DNA from: Bin5 sp034422415
GTDB lineage: Bacteria > Chloroflexota > Anaerolineae > Caldilineales > Caldilineaceae
Length of the DNA stretch: 64,000 nt
Assembly (NCBI GenBank): GCA_965202955.1
Contig: OZ241871.1
Location: 682,001 to 746,000, forward strand
Direction: 5' to 3'
Shown: positions 26,215 through 34,425 of the stretch, in pieces
Position numbering within the stretch: the stretch's first letter is position 1
Layout of the letters: each line of letters begins with the position of its first letter
Notes under the pieces: generated by a model
The model's database searches: none
What the model saw: only the letters and a program-made list of their open reading frames with translations
Told to the model about the DNA's origin: nothing
Program-made: the position numbers and the translations under genes

Positions 26215-27435
26215 TCAGCGGGAATCGGCGCCCGGCAAGCGGATTCGGATGACCTCACCGACGATGCGGGTGGGCCCGTCCGGCCCCGGGATGGGGCGAT
26301 CGGGCGTGCCCTGGCCAGTGGAAATGTAGAGGGATCCATCGGGCGCCAGGGTGATGTTGGTGGGCATGTCGAGGCCGTCGGCCAGAATGAGTTGATCGCT
26401 GCCGTCGGGCGCGTAGCGGCTGACGCGTCCGCTGAAGCGCAGATAGCCGCCGTGGAGGGCAGGCTGGTCCGGGTCGAATAGGTCGTGCGAGGGATCGAGC
26501 GGGTCGGCGTGGTCGCTGGACATTTCGACCACATAGATGTTGCCATCGCCATCGACGGCCACATCGATCGCAGTAGTCAGACCCAGGACCGCGTCCTCTA
26601 TCGCGCCGGTGTCGGGGTCGACGCGTACGACAACGCTGTCGCCCGGAATGAATGGGATGACCCCGTCCTCCAGCCAGACCATGCCGGAGAATAGGGCCAC
26701 GAGCAGATCGCCGTTGCGCGGGTCCACGGCCACACCGGCGGGCACCGACTGCTGCCCGCTGGCGAGCGCGCCGAAATGCGTAATTTGGCGGTGCTCGCCG
26801 TCCTCGATTCCTACGATGGAGAGGGCATTGGCAGTGCTCTCGGCCAGATAGATTTGGGAGTGATCGCGCGCGAAAGTTATGCCGTTCATGTTGCCGCGCG
26901 CGGAGAGACTGCGCCCCATCTGCTTATAGGGGCTGATCTCGTAGAGACCGACGCGTTCATGACCGCCATCGACGCTGAGATAGAGGCGGCCATCGGTGTG
27001 CCGCAGCAGGTCGCCGGGCCCTCCAACCTCATCGCGCCGCGAAGTGTAGACCTGAAGCGCATTGTAGGTAGGCAGGTGGTCAAGCCAGACAATGCGTTCG
27101 CCCTCGTCGCTGTAATCGCCATCGCCGTTGATATCCTGAAAGTGTGTGAGCTTGCCGCTCCATTCCTGGGGCGCATCGTTGCCTGTGCCGGCCTCCGCCA
27201 CCATCAGCGAACCATCCGGCAGAACAACGACCCCGCGTGGATTGGCGAGCCCTGTCAGGACGGTCTCAATGACCGGCTCGTCCTGCGCGACCCCGTTGCG
27301 ATCGGGGCCTTGCGTCGTTGAATCCTGGTCGTTGGATGGCGTCCGGCGGGACGCGAAGCACGCGCTGAGGACGAACGCAGCGACGACCGTCAGTACAACC
27401 AGGTACGCCGGCAGCTGGAATGCGTGACGTTTCAT
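26215..27435 (-). CDS. ScyD/ScyE-like beta-propeller lipoprotein
   Basis: About 406 residues from the ATG at 27435, with GGAG eight bases upstream. Signal peptide with a lipobox ending VLSAC, so it is a surface lipoprotein. The mature part shows repeated propeller strands such as LANPRGVVVLPDGSLMVAE, DINGDGDYSDEG and LPTNITLAPDGSLYIS-type blades, as in ScyD/ScyE and glucose/sorbosone-dehydrogenase-like proteins. Role unknown; binding or slow oxidation of sugar-like compounds outside the cell is possible. It converges on the dehydratase gene with only 21 bases between them. Confidence 0.8.
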   Translation of the reverse strand: MKRHAFQLPAYLVVLTVVAAFVLSACFASRRTPSNDQDSTTQGPDRNGVAQDEPVIETVLTGLANPRGVVVLPDGSLMVAEAGTGNDAPQEWSGKLTHFQDINGDGDYSDEGERIVWLDHLPTYNALQVYTSRRDEVGGPGDLLRHTDGRLYLSVDGGHERVGLYEISPYKQMGRSLSARGNMNGITFARDHSQIYLAESTANALSIVGIEDGEHRQITHFGALASGQQSVPAGVAVDPRNGDLLVALFSGMVWLEDGVIPFIPGDSVVVRVDPDTGAIEDAVLGLTTAIDVAVDGDGNIYVVEMSSDHADPLDPSHDLFDPDQPALHGGYLRFSGRVSRYAPDGSDQLILADGLDMPTNITLAPDGSLYISTGQGTPDRPIPGPDGPTRIVGEVIRIRLPGADSR

Positions 27436-27824
27436 CGAGTGCTCCAGATCGGATAGATCAATCCGGGACATGGGCGCGGGGTACACAGTTCGCGTCTTGC
27501 CGATTGTGCTACTCTACCATGAATTCCTGCTACAGTTAAGTGGTCCGGTGGAATGTCGATTTCCATGCAACCTGTTACAAACCGGCAGCTCGGCCAGCTC
27601 GCCTGCAGCAAAGACCAGGACAAAGAAGAAGGAGGGGGTAAACGGGAAGAAAAAAGCGGACCTCCCTGACGCGCGGCGATCGTATGCAGCGCTTGGATAA
27701 AGGCTTAAGTCCAAAAATGTGACTACGAAAGCAGGCGGCCCCGGCGGACGCCGAGGCCACGATGGAAGACGGATTCAATCAGGGCTGCAATGCCCGCGAA
27801 CACTACTGACCAGCTCACTCGGTG
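27436..27824. other. Intergenic region, no gene seen
   Basis: 389 bases between two minus-strand genes. A purine-rich stretch on the plus strand at about 27611-27660 is the only compositional oddity. I see no convincing promoter, terminator or RNA gene, although the ScyD-like gene must be started somewhere here. Confidence 0.35.
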
Positions 27825-28631
27825 TCAGACCATGCGGCAGGTGTTCTCCAGCCGGCCCAACTTCTCGATCTCGATGACGACCGTATCGCCGTCCTTCATC
27901 CAGACCTGCGGGTCGCGACCCAGACCGACGCCGTGCGGCGTGCCGGTGAGAATCACGTCGCCCGGCTCGAGGGTGAAGGCAGTTGAACTGAACTCGATCA
28001 GCTCAGCGACGCCGAAGATCATCTCGCGCGTGTTGCTCTCCTGCATCACTTCGCCGTTGAGGAGACAGCGGATGTCGAGAGTCTGCGGATCCGGAATCTC
28101 ATCGGCTGTCACAAATGCGGGGCCGATAGGGCAGAAGGTGTCCAGACTTTTGCCTCGAATCCACTGGGGGTCGCCCAACTGCAGATCGCGGGCGCTGACA
28201 TCGTTGGAGCAGGTGTATCCGGCGACGTAGTCGAGCGCGTCGGCCCGGCTCACGTGGCGTGCGGTCTTGCCGATCACTGCGCACAGTTCAGCTTCGTAGT
28301 CTACCTGGCCGGTCAGCGCCGGGTCCCAGACGACTTCATCGCCGGGGCCGACGATGCTGGTTGTAAACTTGGTGAAGATAACCGGGCGATCCGGGGGAGG
28401 CGTGTTGGTTTCGCGGCAGTGGTCCAGGTAGTTGAGACCGATGGCGACGACCTTGCCCGGCCTATCCATCGGGCACAGCAGCTTCACGCTGCGCCTGTCG
28501 ACCGAATCAGTTACCGTACCGGTCTTGCCGGCCAAGATGTCGCACCAGGTAGCGTCGGTAACTTCGATGTTGTCACCGCTGGCCACGCCGTACACCGTTT
28601 TTCCATTGTGCTCAAACCGCAACCATCTCAT
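27825..28631 (-). CDS. Fumarylacetoacetate hydrolase family protein
   Basis: 268 residues: short N-terminal domain (WLRFEHNGKTVYGVA), then the FAH catalytic fold. Metal ligands are visible in VDYEAELCAVIG, and SNDVSARDLQ and LTGTPHGVG are the standard motifs. Family members hydrolyse acylpyruvates or hydrate/decarboxylate 2-oxo-alkenoic acids; in sugar pathways they often act as 2,4-dioxo- or 3-deoxy-sugar-acid hydrolases. It lies downstream of an epimerase gene on the same strand (89 bases), so both may act in one acid-sugar route with the dehydratase at 25030. Confidence 0.9.
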   Translation of the reverse strand: MRWLRFEHNGKTVYGVASGDNIEVTDATWCDILAGKTGTVTDSVDRRSVKLLCPMDRPGKVVAIGLNYLDHCRETNTPPPDRPVIFTKFTTSIVGPGDEVVWDPALTGQVDYEAELCAVIGKTARHVSRADALDYVAGYTCSNDVSARDLQLGDPQWIRGKSLDTFCPIGPAFVTADEIPDPQTLDIRCLLNGEVMQESNTREMIFGVAELIEFSSTAFTLEPGDVILTGTPHGVGLGRDPQVWMKDGDTVVIEIEKLGRLENTCRMV

Positions 28632-28720
28632 CTGATCCGCTCCTCGTTGGAAGGTGTGTGAAATATTGAAGGGGCCCCGGGCAAAGGGGACGCTTTGGGA
28701 AACTGTGCGATGAAGTAGCG

Positions 28721-29689
28721 CTATTCGATCGTGCCGGCGGCGAGCGCTTGTCGAAAATGGGCGACCGTACGCGCCACGCCTGTCTTCAAGGGAGTGTACG
28801 GCACCTCGCGCAACAGGTTTTGCAAAGGCTGCTCATCCTGTGCCTCGGCAAATGGCAAGGGAGTCTCTTCGTAGGTAATGTGACCGGCCGCTTCCGGTTC
28901 GGCAGCGACGATGGCGTCCACAACCTGCGACATGTGAGCGACGCTGCCCCGGATGTTGAAGACGGCCGCTCCTTCATAGGGCTGACGCGCGAGTGCGATA
29001 AAGGTGCGGGCCACGTCATCGGCGTACTGGTAACCACAGGTACCGCCAAAGGAGATGTGATATGGCTCCCCTTTGGCCGCGGCCAGCATCGCTTGCGTGG
29101 GCGTGGAGGTCATGCCCTGATCGCGCGCCGGACCATAGACCGTATAGGGCCGCAGAGCAAGGCTGGCAATGCCGTCATCCTGCCAGTAGATGCGGGCAGT
29201 TCCCTCGTTGGCGCTCTTGTATACGCCGTATAGATTCAATGGATGGAGTGGGTCGTCATCCAGCACTTCCGGCCCATAGAGGTCGGCGCCGCCGTACACA
29301 GCCATGCTGCTGGCGTAGACGACCGGCGAGATGCCTGCCCGCTTGGCGGCTTCAAACACATTTACCGTGCCGACCACGTTCACGGCCGCGCCGAGGGGGG
29401 GATTGGCCTTGCAGAAGGGCACCTGCAACGCGGCCAGATGAACTATGCGGTTGGCCCGGCTCTCCCTGACCGCACGCGCGACCGCTTCGGTGTCGGTAAT
29501 GTCGTCCCTGATAAACTGAATCTGGGCGATCTCTTCCGGTTCCATCAACAGCTCCAAACGGTGCTGGCTTGAACCCAGATCGAAGACGATTACGCCGACC
29601 CCTTCATCGATAAGATTGCGGACAACCCACGCGCCAAGACAGCCCAGCGCGCCGGTCACGAAAAACTGTTCCTCAGACATCAATTGCAT
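28721..29689 (-). CDS. NAD-dependent epimerase/dehydratase family protein
   Basis: 322 residues of extended SDR type. Cofactor motif TGALGCLG near the N-terminus and the active-site YGVYK with Ser in YASSMAVYG. Substrate unknown; the uronate-dehydrogenase and UDP-sugar-epimerase branches both fit by size. The start is taken at 29689; an ATG three codons later (MSEEQFF) is an equal choice. It precedes the FAH gene on the same strand and has a good promoter candidate 100 bases upstream. Confidence 0.87.
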   Translation of the reverse strand: MQLMSEEQFFVTGALGCLGAWVVRNLIDEGVGVIVFDLGSSQHRLELLMEPEEIAQIQFIRDDITDTEAVARAVRESRANRIVHLAALQVPFCKANPPLGAAVNVVGTVNVFEAAKRAGISPVVYASSMAVYGGADLYGPEVLDDDPLHPLNLYGVYKSANEGTARIYWQDDGIASLALRPYTVYGPARDQGMTSTPTQAMLAAAKGEPYHISFGGTCGYQYADDVARTFIALARQPYEGAAVFNIRGSVAHMSQVVDAIVAAEPEAAGHITYEETPLPFAEAQDEQPLQNLLREVPYTPLKTGVARTVAHFRQALAAGTIE

Positions 29690-29788
29690 CCGTTCTATGT
29701 CATCGCGGCTCGGTCACGCCGCAAATCCAATTCTGCTACGAACCGTCCCCATCATACGACTCATGTGATTCACGGGCGAATTCGTGGT

Positions 29789-29816
29789 ATCCTATCACTG
29801 ACAGCCCATTTGTCAA
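29789..29816 (-). promoter_or_regulatory. Candidate promoter for the epimerase-FAH genes
   Basis: On the minus strand TTGACA (29816-29811), a 16-base spacer and TAGGAT (29794-29789). The -35 box is perfect and the -10 box matches four of six. It lies about 100 bases upstream of the epimerase start in the divergent gap. Confidence 0.5.
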
Positions 29817-29941
29817 TTCTGGTCTTAATATGGGCATCGCGTACTTTGCGACTGCGAATTGCGTGGAAGCTGGCTTGCGCTCCGCCCAAGTCACTCTTCA
29901 CAAAGCTCACATCCAGCCACTAACCCCACACGGACCTGCAC

Positions 29942-30439
29942 ATGACCGCCGAAAACGCCGCCGCAATCGACCCCCGCGAACTTCGCAACGCCTGTGGCCT
30001 GTTCGCCACCGGCATTACTGTCGTCACCACCGAATTGGACGGCGATGTGCACGGTATGACCGCCAACGCGTTCCTGTCGGTCTCGCTGGATCCGCCGCTC
30101 TTGCTCGTCTCCGTCGGGCACAAGGCGAGGCTGCATGAACTGCTGGAGAAGACCGGGCGCTATGCAATCAGCATCCTGCGACACGACCAGGAGGACTACA
30201 GCAGCCACTTTGCCGGCTGGCCGGTCGAGGGGCTGGAAGTGGAATTCGAGCGCCGCCACGACTATCCGGTCCTGCCGGACGGCCTGGCCTACTTCGTGTG
30301 CAAGGTTGTCGATGCCCACCCCGCCGGCGACCATACGCTCTTCATCGCGCAGGTCGAGTACCTGGAATATGGCGAGGGCGAGCCGGTACTGTTTTACGGC
30401 GGGAAGTACCGCCAGATGACGCCGCTCGACGCATCGTAG
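29942..30439 (+). CDS. Flavin reductase family FMN-binding protein
   Basis: 165 residues, the usual size. Shows FATGITVVTT, GMTANAFLSVSLDPPLLLVSV and YAISILRHDQ, the FMN-binding features of the split-barrel flavin reductase family, and ends with FYGGKYRQM. Such proteins supply reduced flavin to a monooxygenase or act alone. No flavin monooxygenase is found in the window. The ribosome site is weak. It converges on a GH172 gene with six bases between stops. Confidence 0.9.
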   Translation: MTAENAAAIDPRELRNACGLFATGITVVTTELDGDVHGMTANAFLSVSLDPPLLLVSVGHKARLHELLEKTGRYAISILRHDQEDYSSHFAGWPVEGLEVEFERRHDYPVLPDGLAYFVCKVVDAHPAGDHTLFIAQVEYLEYGEGEPVLFYGGKYRQMTPLDAS

Positions 30440-30445
30440 GTCAGT

Positions 30446-31579
30446 TCAGCCGGCATTTCGCTCCGCCCAGCGCTTCTTCATCGCCCGCATCTCCTCGTTA
30501 ACGGGAACGGACCTCGCCTGCGTCCGGCTGCTTTCGTCGTACAGCCAGTCACCCCGATTATCCCGCAACACGGGCTGGCGCTGCGCCGCCGACGGAGGAT
30601 CGACAGGCTTCGTCGGCGCGTCCGCATACCAGTAGGCCACCGACGACATTTCATTGGCCAGATGGTTGCCATGGCCGTGTTCAATCGTTACCTTCACCTC
30701 TTGCTGAAATCGCACCGGATTCTCCAGATGCAGCACGTATGAGGACTGGTAACCGTTGGTATCCTCTTCGAAGATCGAGGAGCCGTTGCGCAGGAAGGCG
30801 TTTCGCTGCATGCCCCAGGCCTGGTTCAGATAGTCCTCGCTGCCTGTGCCATGGAGGTCGGGCGGCCATTTATAGCCATCCACCCAGATCATGTCATCGC
30901 CCTCGCCCCACCAGGTGCCCTGAAAGTTGGTGACGGACAGGGTGCAGCCGATGTAGTGGCCTCGGCCCTGGGTCTCGAGAATCACGTAGTTGTCCTCCCA
31001 GGCCTGCCTCTCCTTGTTGACAACATTGGCCTCCGGTCTGTTAACGGTGATTTCCTCGCCCCAGCCCCCGAATGGATTGGCGCGGCGAAACTCGGTGTGG
31101 AAGTAGCCGCGGTCCGGCGGCAACTCGTCAATAAGCTCGTAGTCCACGTAGAAATACTGACGATGGTCTTCGCCGCTCTCGTTGATCAACTCCACCAGCG
31201 CCCGCTCACGGAAAGGCATAGGCGCGTAACAGTTGAGCGCGCAGCCGGCTTCAAACTGGTTGTTCCAGCGGGTGGACGCAGTGAATAGCTGCGACTGGTA
31301 GGAGTTGACGATACCATTTCCGAGCCCGAAGAAATCTCCCAAGGGAACCAAAACGCTGGGATGCGCGGCGTTGTCCCAACTGATCTTCAGCATGCAGTCG
31401 CGGTAGTGGTTGCGCTGGGTCATCCAGATGTGGGTGATGACGCCCGGACCGCCGATGTCGGCCAGCACGCGGCTCTCCCCCGCGGGGATGGTCCAGGCGT
31501 CGGCGTTGCGCCCGCTCGTGTCCCAGGAGGAGGCGCGGCCGCTCCTCGCTGCGCTGATCGTCGAGATGTCAGGTTGCAT
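30446..31579 (-). CDS. DUF2961/GH172 family protein
   Basis: About 377 residues from the ATG at 31579; the frame extends to 31672 without homology. Core DUF2961 motifs: GGPGVITHIWMT, PLGDFFGLG, DDMIWVDGYKWPP and HGTGSEDYL. DUF2961 is now glycoside hydrolase family 172, with difructose-anhydride and arabinofuran-acting members, and two conserved Glu in the core; the Glu in GSEDY is a likely one. No signal peptide, so it probably acts on an imported oligosaccharide. A larger relative sits in the importer operon at 50717. Confidence 0.85.
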   Translation of the reverse strand: MQPDISTISAARSGRASSWDTSGRNADAWTIPAGESRVLADIGGPGVITHIWMTQRNHYRDCMLKISWDNAAHPSVLVPLGDFFGLGNGIVNSYQSQLFTASTRWNNQFEAGCALNCYAPMPFRERALVELINESGEDHRQYFYVDYELIDELPPDRGYFHTEFRRANPFGGWGEEITVNRPEANVVNKERQAWEDNYVILETQGRGHYIGCTLSVTNFQGTWWGEGDDMIWVDGYKWPPDLHGTGSEDYLNQAWGMQRNAFLRNGSSIFEEDTNGYQSSYVLHLENPVRFQQEVKVTIEHGHGNHLANEMSSVAYWYADAPTKPVDPPSAAQRQPVLRDNRGDWLYDESSRTQARSVPVNEEMRAMKKRWAERNAG

Positions 31580-31763
31580 CGATGTGATACCCCGGAAAGG
31601 GCTGAAAGGATGGGCGAGAATTGAGCAGGGAATTCTTTGACCCCGCTCTGCTCTTACCCTATAATGTACCACGATCTCTGGGCTTGAGTGAAGCCCATCC
31701 GCAATTTGAACTCCTCTGTTGCCTGCCGACCCTGTCCCCGTACTTGTCGGACTAACATAACGG

Positions 31764-32378
31764 GTGGTACAAACATCGGGGGCAGGTCATCATTTTGGGG
31801 ACCTGATCGGCTTTGTCTGGGGCATCGCCAGCGGCTACCTGGGTCAACGCTTCGATCTCATAAGCCAGCGGGTCGTGGATGTGCTGATGTCCTTTCCCGG
31901 ACTTATTCTGGCGCTCCTGCTGCTGGTTGTGCTGGGCGCCGGACTGATAACGGTAATCGTCGCGATCTCAGTTACCCGTATTCCATCGGCCACCCGCATC
32001 ACGCGTGCGGTTGTGCTTTCGATCAAGGAGACCTCCTATGTGGAGGCGGCGCGCATGATCGGCGCGTCGAACGTACGCATCATGGTGCGCCACGTCGCGC
32101 CGCAGGCGGTTGCGCCAATTCTGGTTGTTGCCACCTTGCACTTGGGCGGCGCCATATTCGCCGAATCGGCCCTCAGCTTTCTGGGCATGGGCATACCGTC
32201 GCCTGCCCCAAGCTGGGGCAATATGCTGGGCGGGGTCCTGGCCGCGGCCTTTCGCCCGCCCTGGTGGCTGGTGATCTTTCCCGGCGTGGCGATCACGCTC
32301 GCCATCATGGCCGCCAATCTCTTTGGCGACGCCTTCCGAGATTTCCTCGATCCCAAACTACGGCGGCGCATTGACTAA
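31764..32378 (+). pseudogene. 5'-truncated Dpp/Opp-type ABC permease (DppC-like)
   Basis: The protein starts in the middle of the permease fold: FVWGIASGYLGQRFD, then the EAA loop YVEAARMIGAS, RHVAPQAV and FLGMGIPSPAPSWG are all intact to the C-terminus. Complete relatives (such as that at 63070) carry about 90 more N-terminal residues with the first membrane segment and the GTDxxGRD motif; neither is found in any frame upstream. No other transporter gene lies next to it. I take it as a remnant, possibly of the system that once served the orphan binding protein at 37861. No frameshift is seen in the retained part. Confidence 0.75.
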
Positions 32379-32410
32379 GGACCAGGTCTTGGCTTCTGGT
32401 CCTTGGTTTT
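32377..32410 (+). terminator. Terminator-like hairpin after the truncated permease
   Basis: AAGGACCAG (32377-32385) and CTGGTCCTT (32396-32404) pair perfectly over nine bases with a 10-base loop, followed by GGTTTT. The left arm overlaps the stop codon. Confidence 0.6.
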
Positions 32411-32580
32411 CAATGGTCTTGCAAACGACCATCTGAGAACTGGAAGTGAACGTATATCTCAATTGACCCCCCCTCTTCGCCGCTGAACTCGCCGAGGTTC
32501 CGAAGTTCCTTTCCATTTCGGCATGAACCATGCGGTGAATCTGGTTCTCTTTTCCCACAGAAATTGACAAGGAGAGATCC

Positions 32581-33231
32581 GTGCCTTTTCAAGTCCTGAA
32601 CTTCCACAAAGACATCCGCAATGTGCTGACGACGCCGGAGATCCGCGCCCGCTTCCTCCAGATAGACGTTGGCCAGACCTCGCAGAGCCACACGCATGAT
32701 CTGGGCCACGAGATCTTTCTGATCCTGCAGGGTCAGGCGCAATTCACAATCGAGGGACATGCCGAGGTGCTGGGGCCGGGTCAACTCTGCGTCGCCCTGA
32801 CAGATGAGGCGCATGAGGTACGCAATGTGGGCGACGAACCTGTCATCATGTATTTGTCGGTTACGCCACATATCCAACCGACCCATACCATGTGGAATGA
32901 AGACGGCACCAAGGAGGCCCCCCGTTTCGTGCTGAACACAGCCTACGACGTGGAGCCGGACCGCACGACGCCCACCGACGTACTTCTCGACCAGCAATTG
33001 GCTGCAGCCGAGGCTTGGCTGGACGCGGTCGATGCCAATACGCGTACGCAAAAGGAGCAGATTACAGCCTACAAGGCAGCGCGGGCGGCAGGCGACCAAG
33101 AAGCAGCCCTGGCCGCGCGCGACGCGATGTGGGAGGCTCTCTATCCGTCTTTTCGACGCGCCTTTGCCCTGGCCGACGTGTGGAACAGCTTCACCTCGCG
33201 CACAGTAGACACGGAATACTCCGGCCCTTAA
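32581..33231 (+). CDS. Cupin domain protein with helical C-terminal extension
   Basis: 216 residues from a GTG start preceded by AAGGAGAG. Residues about 15-110 form one cupin barrel: HTHDLGHEIFLILQG is motif 1 with two His and Glu, and VALTDEAHEV carries the motif 2 His. The last 100 residues are Ala/Glu-rich helix with no family I recognise. Single-domain cupins may be sugar isomerases, dioxygenases or binding proteins. It lies 42 bases ahead of a Gfo/Idh/MocA gene, so the pair is probably one unit. Confidence 0.85.
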   Translation: MPFQVLNFHKDIRNVLTTPEIRARFLQIDVGQTSQSHTHDLGHEIFLILQGQAQFTIEGHAEVLGPGQLCVALTDEAHEVRNVGDEPVIMYLSVTPHIQPTHTMWNEDGTKEAPRFVLNTAYDVEPDRTTPTDVLLDQQLAAAEAWLDAVDANTRTQKEQITAYKAARAAGDQEAALAARDAMWEALYPSFRRAFALADVWNSFTSRTVDTEYSGP

Positions 33232-33273
33232 GCCGCTACCTTCTCAACAGACAACTGACCACCGATTGGAGAA

Positions 33274-34347
33274 ATGCAAGTGACACGAGTGAAGATCGGC
33301 GTGATTGGATGCGGGGCAATCGCACAGGTCCATCATATGCCCAACTTGAAGGAGCTGCAGGATGAGTTTGAAGTGACCGCAGTCTGTGACGTGTCGGCCG
33401 ACGCGTCCCGCTACGTGGCCAACCGCTTTAACGTCCCGCGGCACTTTACCGACTACCGCGACCTGCTGGCCTCCGATGTGGAGGCGGTGCTTCTCTGCCA
33501 GACGGACCCCAAGAAGGGCGTCGCAGTCGACGCCTTCGACGCCGGCAAACACGTCTTCGTAGAGAAGCCCGTCTGCTTTTCGCTTGAAGAGTGCGACGCG
33601 ATGATCGCTGCTTGCGCAAGGGCCGGCACCGTGAGCCAGGCCGGCTACATGAAAGTTTACGATCCGGCGTTTGAACGGGCCAAACGGGAAGCTGCCGGCA
33701 TGGACGTACGCTTCGTTCAGATCAATCACCTGCACCCGAACAACGACTTGCACCTGCAGCAGTTCGACGTCCGCCGTTTCGACGACTTGCCCGAAGGGGC
33801 GATCCAGAGCACGATGGAAGGCCGCGCAGCCGCGCGCCGGCAGGCCGTCGGCGACGTTCCACCCCACGTGGAGCGCGCCTTCTTCCTCCTCGCCGGCAGC
33901 ATGATCCACGACCTCTACGGCCTGCGCGAGATCATGGGCCTTCCGGTCGAAATCACCCATACGGAAATCTGGCAGGAGGGGCGGGCGGTCACCTTCACCC
34001 TGGTCTACGAGAACGGTGCCCGCTGCCTCGGCACTTGGATCGACCTGCCCGATCTTTGGGACTTCAAAGAGACACTGGAAATCTACGGAGACGACAAGCG
34101 GGTGATCGTAGCCTACCCAACCGGCTTCTCACGCGGCATCCTGTCCACCGTGTCGATCCAGGGAATCGATAGCGAAGGCACCACCTACCGCACCGAGCCC
34201 TACATCGACTGGGACAGTGCGTTCGTGCGCGAGCTGCGCCACTTCCAGGACTGTATCGTCAACGGCAGACAGTCGCGCACTTCTCTGGAGCACGCCCGCA
34301 AGGATGTGGCGCTGATCATCGACATTATCAAAGCGCACCAGGGATAG
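33274..34347 (+). CDS. Gfo/Idh/MocA family oxidoreductase
   Basis: 357 residues. N-terminal NAD(P) fold with GVIGCGAIAQVHH, then EKPVCFSLEEC (the EKP signature) and the C-terminal alpha/beta substrate domain. The family oxidises or reduces sugars, inositols and their acids. The ATG at 33274 has GGAG only four bases upstream; the GTG at 33280 has better spacing and could be the true start, with a two-residue difference. Follows the cupin gene by 42 bases. Confidence 0.9.
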   Translation: MQVTRVKIGVIGCGAIAQVHHMPNLKELQDEFEVTAVCDVSADASRYVANRFNVPRHFTDYRDLLASDVEAVLLCQTDPKKGVAVDAFDAGKHVFVEKPVCFSLEECDAMIAACARAGTVSQAGYMKVYDPAFERAKREAAGMDVRFVQINHLHPNNDLHLQQFDVRRFDDLPEGAIQSTMEGRAAARRQAVGDVPPHVERAFFLLAGSMIHDLYGLREIMGLPVEITHTEIWQEGRAVTFTLVYENGARCLGTWIDLPDLWDFKETLEIYGDDKRVIVAYPTGFSRGILSTVSIQGIDSEGTTYRTEPYIDWDSAFVRELRHFQDCIVNGRQSRTSLEHARKDVALIIDIIKAHQG

Positions 34348-34425
34348 TACAATAGGAACAAGGGAACCGGAACGCGATAGGCCTAATGCCGGCAGACCGA
34401 ACACGATGCAACCAAACGTCGTCCA

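Noticed and set aside
31688..32374. Alternative frame of 228 codons over the permease fragment
   Set aside because: Arg/Gly-rich product with no membrane segments; the overlapping frame has all the permease motifs.
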